This document shows positions 38,961 through 49,479 of a DNA stretch of 64,000 bases, in pieces. How positions within the stretch are numbered: position 1 is the stretch's first letter; each line of letters begins with the position of its first letter. Origin of the DNA: Plantago major (lineage: Eukaryota; Streptophyta; Magnoliopsida; Lamiales; Plantaginaceae); contig CM048841.1 of assembly GCA_026545765.1 (NCBI GenBank), positions 65,051,354 through 65,115,353 on the forward strand. Reading direction: 5' to 3'. Both the position numbers and the translations under genes were made by a program. The notes under the pieces are model-generated. The model made no database searches. It was not told where the DNA came from and saw only the letters and a program-made list of their open reading frames with translations.

Positions 38961-39091
38961 CTACAACGCTTTCAAATCCTTAAGTGCACATCAGTAGGTT
39001 TTCTATGTCGTGGCATCTGCAAAAACATGCAACAAATACAGAAAAAATGTGTTAGTATACAACTGCATGTAAAACATATACATTTGACTCG

Positions 39092-39093
<2 letters not shown>

Positions 39094-39147
<54 letters not shown>
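39094..39147. repeat. TA microsatellite
   Basis: A run of about 27 TA dinucleotides, between the Athila-like LTR and the CACTA transposase remnant. Confidence 0.98.
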
Positions 39148-39150
<3 letters not shown>

Positions 39151-39386
39151 AATACCAAGTCTTTGTTGATGATATATATAATCTACCATACACACATACC
39201 CTCTGTGTCCTCGCCTGTGGTTAAATCTACATACTAGGTCTCGTGCAGCTCTATGAATTCATCACGAGCCTGTACAGGAGTTTTTGCTTGTTCATCGACA
39301 ACCTCTTCTTGGTACGAGTTTGGTAATTGAGTCGTCTTTCTCAACGTACTCCACTTTGGAGCGGGCATGTATAGGTATGCAGCGAA

Positions 39387-39740
39387 CTAGTCCGCCTTAT
39401 CGCGTTTCATGCTTGGATATTCAAGAAACACCACTTGGCGTGCTTGAGTCGCCAAGATAAATGGTTCGTACTTACGGTACCTCTTCTTATGGTTTATGTC
39501 CACCATTTCATACTGCTCATTCTTCTTCGTACCAAGTGGAGTAGGATCATACCAGTTAACATCAAACATAAACGTTCTTTTCAAGGGCACACTGGGATAT
39601 TCAAGGCGCACAATTCGTTTAAGCTTCCCGTAGAAATCATACAAATCAGCTGCTCCTTGATCTTGCCTCCTTGACACACACCCTACAATTACTTGTAGCC
39701 ATGGCCGTGTTAGAGTCATTCGTGTGGAACCTAAGGCCAT
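39387..39740 (-). pseudogene. CACTA transposase, DUF4216-like C-terminal part
   Basis: About 118 codons with RTFMFDVNWYDPTP followed by EQYEMVDINHKKRYRKYEPFILATQARQVVFLEYPS. DUF4216 is the domain that follows DUF4218 in plant tnp2-type transposase proteins, typically with a CNWYDP-like word and a final VFY-hinge stretch. The preceding exon or frame is separated by about 400 bp of degraded or intronic DNA. It lies in the expected order after the DUF4218 part on the same strand. Confidence 0.7.
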
Positions 39741-40426
39741 TTACTATGTGAGATGAGAATGTGGAGACCTTTCTATATGGTCCCTCTGCTAGAGTTACTA
39801 AGGACTTGTGACGTTGTTGACTGGATCTCAGACATACTCCTTGAAGCAATCTGGAAATTCTGATTCCAACTTCTCTTCAAGAAGATTTTCAATCGTGTCA
39901 TCTGCCATTATTGGATTCTTCTCCAGACAACGCTCTTTAAAAACACTGTGGTCAGAATGATATGATTAAATACTAGGATTTTAGTTAAAAGTTCAATTTT
40001 AGTTGTTATAATAAGAAAGGTACTCACCCAACACATATCACCATAAATTTGTCAACATCAGCACAATTCGCGAGGACATAATAGTGAGCTGCCTTCAACT
40101 CCCTATCCGTCAGCCATTCTTTCTTTTCTTGTCCCATAGGTCTCCCTGAGACCCAAAAAATTCAAATGTCAACTTCATCATCCTCTTGAACTTCGAATGT
40201 GTCTGCGTTTCGAGACGGCCTAGATGCCTTTGTCGGGACGTGGTCCTCAAAGTAATAGGAGCAGAAGGTTGCAGTTTCCTCTCGCACGTATGCATTGTCA
40301 ATCGATCCCTTAGGCCTACCTTTTTTCTTGACATATTTCTTCAATTTTCCTAAGTACATGTAATACATATTTAGGTAAGAAAGTGTAACTTAGGAAAATT
40401 CAGACATTTTAAGTACATGATTGCAA

Positions 40427-40828
40427 TTATTTCACACCTCTCGAATGGATACATCCATCGATACTGAGTGGTCCAGCAAGCCTCGCTTCATGTGGGAGGT
40501 GAACCGGCAAGTGCTCCATAGAATAAAAGAAGCTCGGTGGAAATATACGCTCGAGCTTACATAGAATCAATGGTATGTTGCTTTCAAGATTTGCTAACAC
40601 TTGATCGTCAACCACCTTTGTGCATAAATTCTTGAAAAATAACCTCAACTCGGTGAGAGCGATCCATACAGGTTTAGGTAGCAGTTCTCGAAATGCAACC
40701 GGGATAAGCCTCTCCATGAACACATAATAGCCGTGGCTCTTCATCCCATACATCTTTGTCTTCTTCAAATCCACACACCGCCCCAATTTCGATGCATAAT
40801 TGTCGGGAACTTCAATGCCCTCACCCAA
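40427..40828 (-). pseudogene. CACTA transposase, DUF4218-like part
   Basis: 134 codons matching the DUF4218 pattern: MKSHGYYVFMERLIPVAFRE, a LTELRLFFKNLCTKV stretch, LCKLERIFPPSFFYSMEHL and VHLPHEARLAGPLSI. In whole CACTA proteins this follows the tnp2 domain. The frame overlaps the end of the tnp2 part in another frame near 40765-40828, so a frameshift separates them. Confidence 0.85.
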
Positions 40829-41350
40829 TCAAACATTTTTGCTCGAGATTCATTGTCAATTGTGTAGCATGCCTTGGGCCACTTACCTTCATCATTCCTC
40901 TTTGTCAACTCAGGCCTTTTACGCCATGTATCCAACTCGACTCTATATTTAACGGTATCCTTTGTTTTTCCGGGAATGTTGCAAATTATGTTGAAGTAGT
41001 TCTCGAACACGTTCTTCTCAATGTGCATGAATCCAACATGTGACGTATAAGAAGACTACTCCAATAAGGCAAGTCTCAGAAGATGCTTCTCTTCTTCCAT
41101 CCAATTTGTCGACAAATTTCTTGTTATGCTTCTCCCACCCAAGTTCAATCACTTTCATAAGAACCAGCCTATCAATATCCACACGTATTTGTGCACCAGT
41201 AAGTTGTCTCGGGGTGGCCTTTCTTTTCTACTTTGTTTTTCATGAATTGATCCATGTTCTTCCTGAATGGATGGTTACTTGGTAGAAACCTACGATGATA
41301 GTCAAACCAAGATTCCTTTCCGCTATCCTTCAATCTAAATGCATCAGTGT
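40765..41350 (-). pseudogene. CACTA transposase, end of the tnp2 part
   Basis: The frame from about 41028 reads MHIEKNVFENYFNIICNIPG, KTKDTVKYRVELDTW and further, the stretch that in intact CACTA transposases joins tnp2 to DUF4218 (MHIEKNVCDN-like word). Between 41040 and 41350 only interrupted frames remain. On the - strand they still give words of the expected DPRFLPSNHPFRK type near 41280, a disturbed part of the same domain. Confidence 0.6.
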
Positions 41351-41354
41351 CCTC

Positions 41355-42352
41355 TTAACAATGTGGACAAGCAAATCTCCCGGCGGTTTTCCTTCCAGAT
41401 AGCATGGAGTACGCAGGAAAATCACTCACGGTCCACAGTAGTGCTGCTCTCAAGGTAAAGTTCTTCTTGGTTGACACATCATATGCAGAGATAACATTTT
41501 CCCACAACTCAATCAGCTCCTTGATTAGGGGCTGCAAGAAGACATCGAGCTTCAATGCTAGATCTTCTGGCCCGGGCACTAACACAGTCAATAACATGAA
41601 TGGTTCCTTCATGCACTCACCGGGGGGCAGGTTGTACGGTGTGAGCATCACTGGCCAACACGAGTACTTCCGTTCACTTCCAAACGGGTTAAAATCATCT
41701 GTACAAAGCCCCAATCGTATATTTCTAGACTCGGCTACAAACTCCGGATATGTCTTGTCAAACACTTTCCATGCCGGTGAGTCTGATGGGTGCTCCATTC
41801 TACCCCTGCATCTGCCGGGATTACTCTCTCCTTTTGCCATCGCATTTTATCAGCACAGGCACTTGAAACATACAACCTCTTTAAATGAGGTGCTAGAGGG
41901 AAGTACCACATTTTCTTATGTGGTAGATTTTTCTTCTGGCGTTTCTTTGCCCTCCTTATAGCAACATAGCGGTCCTTACCCTAACTTGCACTCCAGTAGA
42001 TCTACATCCTTCCCCCAATAGATCATGCACATATCCGGACAACAGTCAATGGTTTCCATAGGCAACCCCATCCTCCCATCCTTTTCTTCGCTTGGTAAAA
42101 GTTGGTGGGAACTAGGTTTTCTTCAGGGCAACACTCCGATAACAGTTGTAGGTAATTATTGAAGCTCACTTCAGATTGCCCACCCTCGTCCTTACAACTC
42201 ATTAGCCGAGACAACAAAGACAACTCGGTGTGCTTCTTAAACCCTGGCCAAATCGGCTTCTTCGCTGATTCCAACAAGTCAAAGAACACCTGATCCTCCG
42301 AATTCGGTGGCTCCTCCACATCACCCTCGGTTTCAGTTATATTAGTGTCCAT
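41355..42352 (-). pseudogene. CACTA transposase, tnp2 core (En/Spm TNPD-like)
   Basis: The catalytic family of En/Spm transposons. Upstream frame (42352-42023): FFDLLESAKKPIWPGFKKH, LSLLSRLMSCK and FYQAKKRMG, the usual start of tnp2. Downstream frame (41840-41355): EHPSDSPAWKVFDKTYPEF, RLGLCTDDFNPFG, YSCWPVMLTPYNLPPGECMK, LLTVLVPGPEDL and LRAALLWTVSDFPAYSMLSG ending CPHC. The two are out of frame and separated by about 180 bp that still shows part of the zinc-ligand region, so the gene is broken here. Its neighbours on the same strand are the other parts of the same protein. Confidence 0.88.
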
Positions 42353-42355
42353 AAA

Positions 42356-42757
42356 CTATGGGCCCGCAACATTAAACACCATTTCTTCGAACCGGTCATG
42401 AAAAGCATCAGATGTAGCCGTATTTTGAGTACTAGATTTCTCATTTTGCTGCTTTCTTCGACGCATCCTAGTATGCTCATATGACATGAACGGTGTTGCT
42501 GTCTCACCATGATGATTTTGTACCTCATACTGAGGCACGAACCCATTTCGTTTTAAGTGCTCGACTACCGTTGTAGAAGGTAAATATTTCATGTTACTAC
42601 ATTTGTTCAAATTGCAAGGGCACTTTATCATCCCCTTGCTCAAACAAGCAGTCTATGTCTGAGCAAATGCGATGAAAGTTTCAACCCCTTCCACAATACT
42701 ATACTGAATTCTTCTATTAACAGTGCAACGGTACATCCATGAACGATCGGGATTCAT
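42356..42757 (-). pseudogene. CACTA transposase, N-terminal transposase-associated domain
   Basis: From an ATG at 42757 the frame reads MNPDRSWMYRCTVNRRI and on to GVETFIAFAQT. A TAG at 42653-42655 interrupts it, and it continues with CLSKGMIKCPCNLNKCSN, VVEHLKRNGFVPQYEV and NHHGE. This is the transposase-associated zinc domain (DKSWMY start, CPC..C, HL..NGF, HGE) that precedes tnp2 in plant CACTA transposases. Apart from the one stop the frame is well kept. Confidence 0.8.
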
Positions 42758-42780
42758 TGAACGATTAACATGACACGTTT

Positions 42781-44486
42781 GAATTTATTAGATTTATAAC
42801 TATACGCATTATGTATTGAATTTCATTACAATTGCAATTCCTGGTCTATAATTACATTGCTAATTATAATACGTTTAAAATTTTATGAATTACATGCATT
42901 TTATGTTTAAAATTTATTTTTATAAATTTTAAATTTCCATTTGACTATTAAAATTATAAATTGTAGATTAAAATAGTAGTAATTCTCTCTAAGTTAATAC
43001 GAGCCAATTATAGTACAACCACCAAAATCACTAAATGGTCTCCAAACACTCAACCAAATCTTCCTAATCCTACTAAATGTACGAAAATATCAAAGTAAAT
43101 ACCCTACATACTTACAAACATCCTAACATGATACTAACAATTCAATTTCACAATAAATCTATCAATTGCACAACCTCAAGCTTAACCCACTACTTAATAT
43201 AAGCTAAACTAGCTAGTAGAGGCTTCCCATAAACAAACAATTGCTCAAATTAGTCGAAATTAGCAAAAATCCCAAATTTAACAATGTAAGGGTTTTAGAC
43301 TAATACCTACAATTACGGAAAAAAATAGTCGAAGAAGGATGAAATTGAATGGCCACCCGAGTTCCTTGTTCAAGGACCTTCGAAAAGAGTCCAAGATTGG
43401 CCGGAATGGTGGAGTTTTGATCGGACTTCACAAATGGCGAAAATGGTGAAGAAGGGGAAGAAAGGAAGAAACAAAAGTGAAATGGGGAAGAAGTCTTCTG
43501 CTCGTTATTAAACAGGTTTAGCGATGGATAGCCCTATCATTATCTTGAAAAATGGTCATCTGCAATGTTTTAGTACTTCGAATAAGCTTTGTAATGGCGG
43601 GTCACACTCCCTCATTGGATTCTCCTAGCTCCTTGTATGAATTAATGATTGTCTATTGATACTTTCTCGGAACTTATTTCTTCGTTATTCATCTAATAAT
43701 TGACATAATCTCTTCATTTTGGATAATTGTACCTAGTAAACCATCAAAATATGAAATAATGCATAATATAACAATAATAATCAAGATCATAGCTAAAAGG
43801 GTGGTCTAAGTGGCCTTAAATCACGTATTTCATTGGCACATCACTTACCTAAGCTTGGGAGTATTCATTCTTAGGCTAAAGTACTTAACCGTTTTCATAC
43901 CATATCAATATCGTTATCATTTTGCATTCAATTCTAAAGTAAACGGCTGTAACCTTTGTTTACCAAGTATGCTAAGCTGATCGGACATTTGTTTTACCAT
44001 TACCATTGATGCTATCGAGTTTACTATTCCTCGGTGTATAGTATATTAGTATGTTGGAATTCCTAGTTAGCTATTCTGTTGTCAATCAATCCCAAGGGCA
44101 GGGATGAAACTGCCATTTGGTCCTATGCAATTACCTCTAGTTTGGCAAGTAAGATTTATTTGGTGTTGGCATTCACACACAATAAAAGAATGGACTATTC
44201 CAAGAATTAAAATTTTCATTTGGTTAGTAGTTGATTATAGACTGCCTACCAACCTTAATTTGAAAATTTAAATAAATAAGGGTTATTGATATGCCTTTTC
44301 CTAAAGGTTGATGTTACTACCAAAGCAGTTCCCATGATGCAAGAGCAATTTATGTTCTCCCTATAATGCTCTGTGCTTCAATTAGGTAATTGTACATGAG
44401 ATTTTCGAATCTTATTTTCTTCACCAAATTAAAACAAAATTTGCCATATTGAAGAACAGAGATCGGAAATAAAAACACACCAAAGG
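42781..44486. other. AT-rich intergenic stretch, nothing recognised
   Basis: No open frame of note and no clear repeat. The part next to the CACTA gene (to about 43560) may be its 5' untranslated part or promoter. No CACTA-type terminal repeat could be found. Confidence 0.6.
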
Positions 44487-44495
44487 AGCTTTTTA

Positions 44496-44600
44496 GGGTT
44501 ATTCTATTTTCAGGTCGGGTTATTCTATTTTCAGGTCGACTTCGTACCGACCTAAACACATGTCACCGTTAGATGATCAACAGGTACGATCTCACAAATT
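44496..44600 (+). repeat. MULE left terminal inverted repeat, with doubled end
   Basis: The first 21 bp (gggttattctattttcaggt plus one base) occur twice in tandem, at 44496-44516 and 44517-44537, before the repeat continues with accgacctaaacacatgtcacc. The right end has only one copy. It may be a slip or a second end. Confidence 0.8.
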
Positions 44601-44739
44601 ATATTATTATAATTATATTTTAATTATTAAATAATAATGTACAATTATACCCTTATTCATAATTAATGATTACTAATAAATAAATCATCATATATACATT
44701 CACACTTCCAAATATACCCTTTTAATAAACAACAGATTC

Positions 44740-45430
44740 ATCCCGTCTTCATCTTCATTATCGCCGTCATCGTCTTCATCTTCTTTCTCTCTGACTTAGA
44801 CTCTTCTCCGACGACTATCGGCGGCGGCGCTTCCTATACGCTCTTCCTTCACGTCGCATTCTCAAAGGTAAGATATTTCCCTCTTCTCTTTGTCGAATTT
44901 TGATTTTCTATTACGTGATTGCCTCGATTGCTAGCTCTACCTTTCATCCGCGAGGCTGAGTCTTCTTCTCGTGATGTCTTCCATAATTCAACAACGAGAG
45001 GACTGAGAATGGGAAGACATGAAGGGACGGTTGAGCTAGTATAGTATTAAAATAAACGTTTCAATTTCCCCCAATTTTAACATCCCACAACCCTTATTTC
45101 ACTATTGGTCTTTTAGCTTATGTACAATTAGGCGTCCTTTGCTGTGTATTTTGGTAATTTGGTTTTGAATCTTGCTGGCTGGTAGCCATAGTTTGTTGTA
45201 ACTGTGGAGTAGAGAATTAGAATTTTTTTTCATACCAGTTGGGAGGTTCTCTATCATTTTCTGATCAGTGAGGGAATTTTGTGGGAAGGACATTGCTATG
45301 TCATCTGTATGCATGTGGTGAACAAATCTGAACCTAGAGTATAGGAATCTTGTTCAGCCTGGCTATTCTTTAAGCTATTGTTGTATTAAACTATCGACAC
45401 TAATCAGTTAACTTGTTTTTTTTTTATTCA
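44740..45430 (+). promoter_or_regulatory. Possible leader exon and intron of the MULE ORF
   Basis: A pyrimidine-rich stretch (cttcatcttcattatcgcc near 44747) looks like a plant 5' leader and ends in aaag/gtaag at about 44868-44872, a good splice donor. The next good acceptor is tttattcag at 45431, just before the ORF at 45445. Inference from splice signals only. Confidence 0.4.
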
Positions 45431-45444
45431 GGTCATTTGTGTCG

Positions 45445-45780
45445 ATGGCACCTAAACGAAAGCGTGCTCCTGCATCAACTAAGCAAGCAACCAATACAAA
45501 GAAACAACCAACAACCAATGAGTTGATGTTGGTGTACACGAAACGAAGGCACCTGCTGGGTAACAGGATCGTATGGCCTGAAAGGGGTGTCACTGTAGAA
45601 CCAAACAGCTACCCCTTTTTGGATGAAGCTTGTAAGATGCGCAATTGGGGTAAACTCTTTGCTACTCCAAAGGAGTACCATCGGATGACAGTGATAGACT
45701 TCTACGTTGCACTCCCGAATATCTCAGATGCCGACATAGTTAGAGTAGGAGGGTCTCAAGTCAAATTTAGTGACTTATGA
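45445..45780 (+). CDS. Small basic protein carried by the MULE, plant transposon-protein-like
   Basis: 111 codons from an ATG at 45445, 14 bases after a likely splice acceptor. The N-terminus MAPKRKRAPASTK is a strong candidate nuclear import signal. The middle (YPFLDEACKMRNWGKLFATP, then MTVIDFYVALP and GGSQVKFSDL) resembles the so-called putative plant transposon protein domain, in which a Tyr/Phe-rich helix precedes an EFYANL-like word and a GK.V.F word. The family's function is unknown. The frame closes earlier than the family would suggest, and similar coding goes on briefly in another frame to about 45890, so it is probably a broken gene. It could also be a captured host fragment. Confidence 0.4.
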   Translation: MAPKRKRAPASTKQATNTKKQPTTNELMLVYTKRRHLLGNRIVWPERGVTVEPNSYPFLDEACKMRNWGKLFATPKEYHRMTVIDFYVALPNISDADIVRVGGSQVKFSDL

Positions 45781-46009
45781 CTTCTTCGGATTGCCCAGTT
45801 TTGGGCTTAAAACTTCTGATGCTTCCGATATTGATGAATATCATAGCATTGATAGGAAAGCGATTGATTCGGATTGAACGCACTTGTCGGCTATTTGTAG
45901 TTGGAATTTATGTTGTCTTATTTTGGTGAATTAGATGATAGGATGGAATTGTAATGCAACTTTGGTTATCCATTCTTGAGTTTTGTCGGCTATTTGTAGT
46001 TGGAATTTA

Positions 46010-46345
46010 TTGCCAGGGCATTAGAATGAAATATATTTCATAGGTTGGAATCCAGCACTTTAGTGTTCATGTTGCCGCACGGTATCTTATTGATTGCCGC
46101 AGCAGTAGGCATTAATAGACTCACTGGATACCAGATGTCGTACGGCAATCGGTTTATTGCCAGATCATTGGAGTATATTGGCATTTGAGTTGCCGCAAGG
46201 CGCCTGATCTATTGCCGCATCGGTAGAGGGACATGTCCACTGCCAACCAGTTTTCTGCATGTTATATGGGTTATTGCAAGAGCATTAGAATAACAAGTAT
46301 CTTAGTATTTGATTTGCCACACGGCATCTGATTTATTGTCACAAC
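46010..46345 (+). repeat. Cluster of TTGCCGCA words, left arm
   Basis: The words ttgccgcacgg, attgccgca, attgccagatcattgg and ttgccacacggcatctg recur about ten times in 330 bp at irregular 25-50 bp steps. A second cluster in opposite orientation lies at 49990-50200. Such paired clusters are typical binding platforms of plant DNA-transposon proteins. Confidence 0.65.
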
Positions 46346-46999
46346 AACAAATTCACAAATAGTTCATCATCAATGTCAAACAAGTCTTAAAACACTTGCC
46401 TAACACATTTCATTGTTAGCAGGAAAGATTGAAAAAATTATATGTGTCCAAAATGTAAAAATGATATGAATATCAAATAAATTTCAAAGTGCAAAATGAT
46501 CCATGGCCTTTGTGTAAAAAATCTATGAAAAACATATTAAATTAGATAAGTCTATAATCTAATTGAAATTGTAATCTTGAATGTACTTGGTTCTTTCCAT
46601 GATTCTAAATTTCTTCCAAAGGCTCCATGACAAGATCAATAGGAATTGTATCCCTCCCGTCGTTAACGTATTCCTGCACGAAAGATCATACGGTAACGAT
46701 ATCGTCAAGCGATATGATCTCACCACCAGAAACTGCTTGGCCTTTCAACTTCGGAACAAAACCCTCCTCATCGAGAAATGTTGACCTTTTTGAATTGATC
46801 TCCCACATCAAGATATCATATGTTATATCTGCAGAATCTATATATGTACGGTGTTTTTAATGGAGTTGTGTTATATAACGTTCTTCTAGTTAGTACCAAT
46901 TGGGCATGTTATTTTCACGTATTAACATCTTTGGGCCTGTCCAGGCCCTATTTCTATTGATGGTCCAATTAGTCATTGTTACGCAAAGTTTAGGGTTTA

Positions 47000-48537
47000 G
47001 GGTTAGATTACTTCAACGTTTTATTTTGTTAATACGTAGGACAATTTTATATTTTCAAACTATATCCATTAATTTACCTTAAGAACTTACGCAAAATAGA
47101 AATGGAAACTAGAAAAAAATTACGTTGGTTACGTTCATTGTCACTTTATCGGAAGCATGACTCGTCCTTACAGTAACGCTAAGTCTCGAAAGATCGACAC
47201 GTCATGTAAATCTCTTACCTTGCCTTATGATATTATAAATTTAATTCAACGTTTTATTTTGTTAATACGTAGGACAATTTTAGATTTTCAAACTATATCC
47301 ATTAATTTACCTTAAGAACTTACGCAAAATCGAAATTGAAACTAGAAAAAAAATTACGTTGGTTACGTTCATTGTCACTTTATCGCAAGCATGACTCGTC
47401 CTTACAGTAACGCTAAGTCTCGAAAGATCGACACATCATGTAAATCTCTTACCGTGCCTTATGATATTATAAATTTACTTCAACATTTTATTTTGTTAAT
47501 ACGTAGGACAATTTTATATTTCCAAACTAAATCCATTAATTTACCTTAAGAACTTACGCAAAATAGAAATGGAAACTAGAAAAAAAATTACGTTGGTTAC
47601 GTTCATTGTCACTTTATCGGAAGCATGACTCGTCCTTACAGTAACGCTAAGTCTCAAAAGATCGACACGTCATGTAAATCTCTTACCTTGCCTTATGATA
47701 TTATAAATTTACTTCAACGTTTTATTTTGTTAATACGTAGGACAGTTTTAGATTTTCAAACTATATCCATTAATTTACCTTAAGAACTTACGCAAAATAG
47801 AAATTGAAACTAGAAAAAAATTACGTTGGTTACGTTCATTGTCACTTTATCGCAAGCATGACTCGTCCTCATAGTAACGCTAAGTCTCGAAAGATCGACA
47901 CATCATGTAAATCTCTTACCTTGCCTTATGATATTATAAATTTACTTCAACGTTTTATTTTGTTAATACGTAGGACAATTTTAGATTTTCAAACTATATC
48001 CATTAATTTACCTTAAGTACTTACGCAAAATAGAAATTGAAACTAGAAAAAAAAAATTACGTTGGATACCTTCATTGTCACTTTATCGGAAGCATGACTT
48101 GTCCTTATGGTAACGCCAAGTCTCGAAAGATCGACACGTAATGTAAATCTCTTATCTTGCCTTATGATATTATAAATTTACTTCAACGTTTTATTTTGTT
48201 AATACGTAGGACAATTTTACATTTTCAAACTATATCCATTAATTGACCTTAAGAACTTACGCAAAATAGAAATTGAAACTAGAAAAAAATTACGTTGGTT
48301 ACGTTCATTGTCACTTTATCGTAAGCATGACTCATCCTTACAGTAACGCTAAGTCTCGATAGATCGACACATCATGTAAATATCTTACCTTGCCTTATGA
48401 TATTATAAATTTACTTCAACGTTTTATTTTGTTAATACGTAGGACAATTTTAGATTTTCAAACTATATCCATTAATTTACCTTAAGTACTTACGCAAAAT
48501 ACAAATTGAAACTAGAAAAAAAATTACGTTGGTAGGA
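47000..48537 (+). repeat. Tandem array of about 234-bp units
   Basis: Seven copies, the last partial, each marked by caacgttttattttgttaat at 47014, 47247, 47481 (variant), 47715, 47948, 48184 and 48417: steps of 233-236 bp. Copies are highly alike, but diagnostic bases alternate: atcggaagc with cacgtcatg in copies 1, 3 and 5, atcgcaagc or atcgtaagc with cacatcatg in copies 2, 4 and 6. This points to growth by a two-unit block of about 467 bp. Just before the array stands tttagggtttagggtta, two and a half plant telomere-like words. Confidence 0.92.
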
Positions 48538-48557
48538 TATGCATAATAAAGAAGAAT

Positions 48558-49060
48558 GTACATAAATTGGTATTTAACTATTAGGCCGGATTCGACCCTC
48601 ATCAGCCCGTGCCCGGACCCAAATTTTTAGTCCCGGGAATGGACCATGGGCCGGGCCTGGATCTTCGAAAAATGATGGGACCCGGACCGGCCTTTAGCCC
48701 GAACACCTACTTACAAAGAATGCTAAGTCTGAAGAAAAAGACACGTCACGAAAATACATTAGAGTGCATTTTAATATTATAAAATTTTGATTGTACATAA
48801 ATTGGTATTTAACTATTAGGCCGGATTCGACCCTCATCAGCCCGTGCCCGGACCCAAATTTTTAGTCCCGGGAATGGACCATGGGCCGGGCCTGGATCTT
48901 CGAAAAATGATGGGACCCGGACCGGGCCACTGAAAGCCTGAACACTCCCGGCCCTTACAGTAACGCTAAGTCTGAAGAAAAAGACACGTCACGAAAATAC
49001 GTTAGAGTGCATTTTAATATTATAAAATTTTGATTGAACGTTTTATCTTGATAAAATTTT
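48558..49060 (+). repeat. Two chimeric repeat units with a GC-rich core
   Basis: A block starting tgtacataaattgg and containing cccggacccaaatttttagtcccggg and atgggccgggcctgg (partial words given) occurs at 48558 and 48792, 234 bp apart, the same step as the array beside it. The remainder of each unit (taacgctaagtctgaag, then tgcattttaatattataaa) is a diverged form of the array unit, so part of the unit has been replaced while the length was kept. Confidence 0.8.
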
Positions 49061-49203
49061 ATGGTCATGTTCATTTTCAAAATTAGTAGCTATTGGGCTA
49101 TTGATTTGCATGTATTACATTTTATGGGCCTATCCAAGCCCAATTTTATATTGTTGATCCAGTCTATAGCAAGTCCATAACATATTTTACGTTTGGTTAT
49201 TTA

Positions 49204-49314
49204 CTGATAATGTTACCGCAACAACGATGGTTATGCGTTACATGCAGACTAGCGATGGACCTTTGTAATCAATTGTCATACCGTCAACCATGGTTGTTGT
49301 GGCAACGTTATCAG
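49204..49314. repeat. Small inverted repeat (hairpin) in the MULE
   Basis: Left arm ctgataatgttaccgcaac and right arm gttgtggcaacgttatcag, with further pairing (aacgatggtt against aaccatggtt). 111 bp in all. It may be a tiny foldback element or a protein site. Confidence 0.7.
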
Positions 49315-49479
49315 ATTGATACACTTACACACATCAATATGAAACATCCATCACAGAGGTAACAATGAAAATGAAGCATACGCCAACCAGCAAAATAGTA
49401 TATTTTTAAAAATTGTATCCAAGTATAACAAGTCCAATTTGTATTGGATATATAAATCGTTAGTCGAAAAATATTGTAA

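Larger units (their letters stand above)
33657..38993 (+). mobile_element. Athila-like 3' LTR, interrupted by a Gypsy insertion
   Basis: Starts TGATGTG and ends CACATCA, a perfect 7-bp terminal inverted repeat once the inserted element and one flank copy (35329-38965) are set aside. That leaves an LTR of about 1.7 kb, a normal Athila size. A TATA-like tagtataaataag lies near 34420. A 21-bp phrase around agtcctcggggaagtgaaa occurs twice near 34490 and 34539. The open frame at 34002-34478 has no recognisable product. Fossil. Confidence 0.6.
38994..42780 (-). mobile_element. CACTA (En/Spm) DNA transposon, coding part
   Basis: The region carries the remains of one CACTA transposase gene, parts described separately. 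No CACTA...TAGTG terminal repeats were found on either side. The 3' side is replaced by the Athila-like element from 38993 leftward, so that end may be lost or outside the window, and the 5' side fades into AT-rich DNA. A non-functional relic. Confidence 0.7.

Noticed and set aside
38972-39193. A 73-codon - strand frame with an (IY)n stretch
   Set aside because: It is the translation of the TA microsatellite and not a gene.
41404-41961. A 185-codon + strand open frame
   Set aside because: It lies antisense to the CACTA tnp2 domain, which is clearly recognisable on the - strand.
43300-44486. 5' terminal repeat of the CACTA element
   Set aside because: No CACTA or TAGTG with a matching partner was seen, so no border is claimed.
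46985-47006. Interstitial telomere repeat
   Set aside because: Only two and a half tttaggg words stand next to the array; too few to call a telomeric insertion.
47000-49060. Regular repeats as a possible CRISPR array
   Set aside because: Units of 234 bp are contiguous with no unique spacers, and the DNA is from a plant nucleus.
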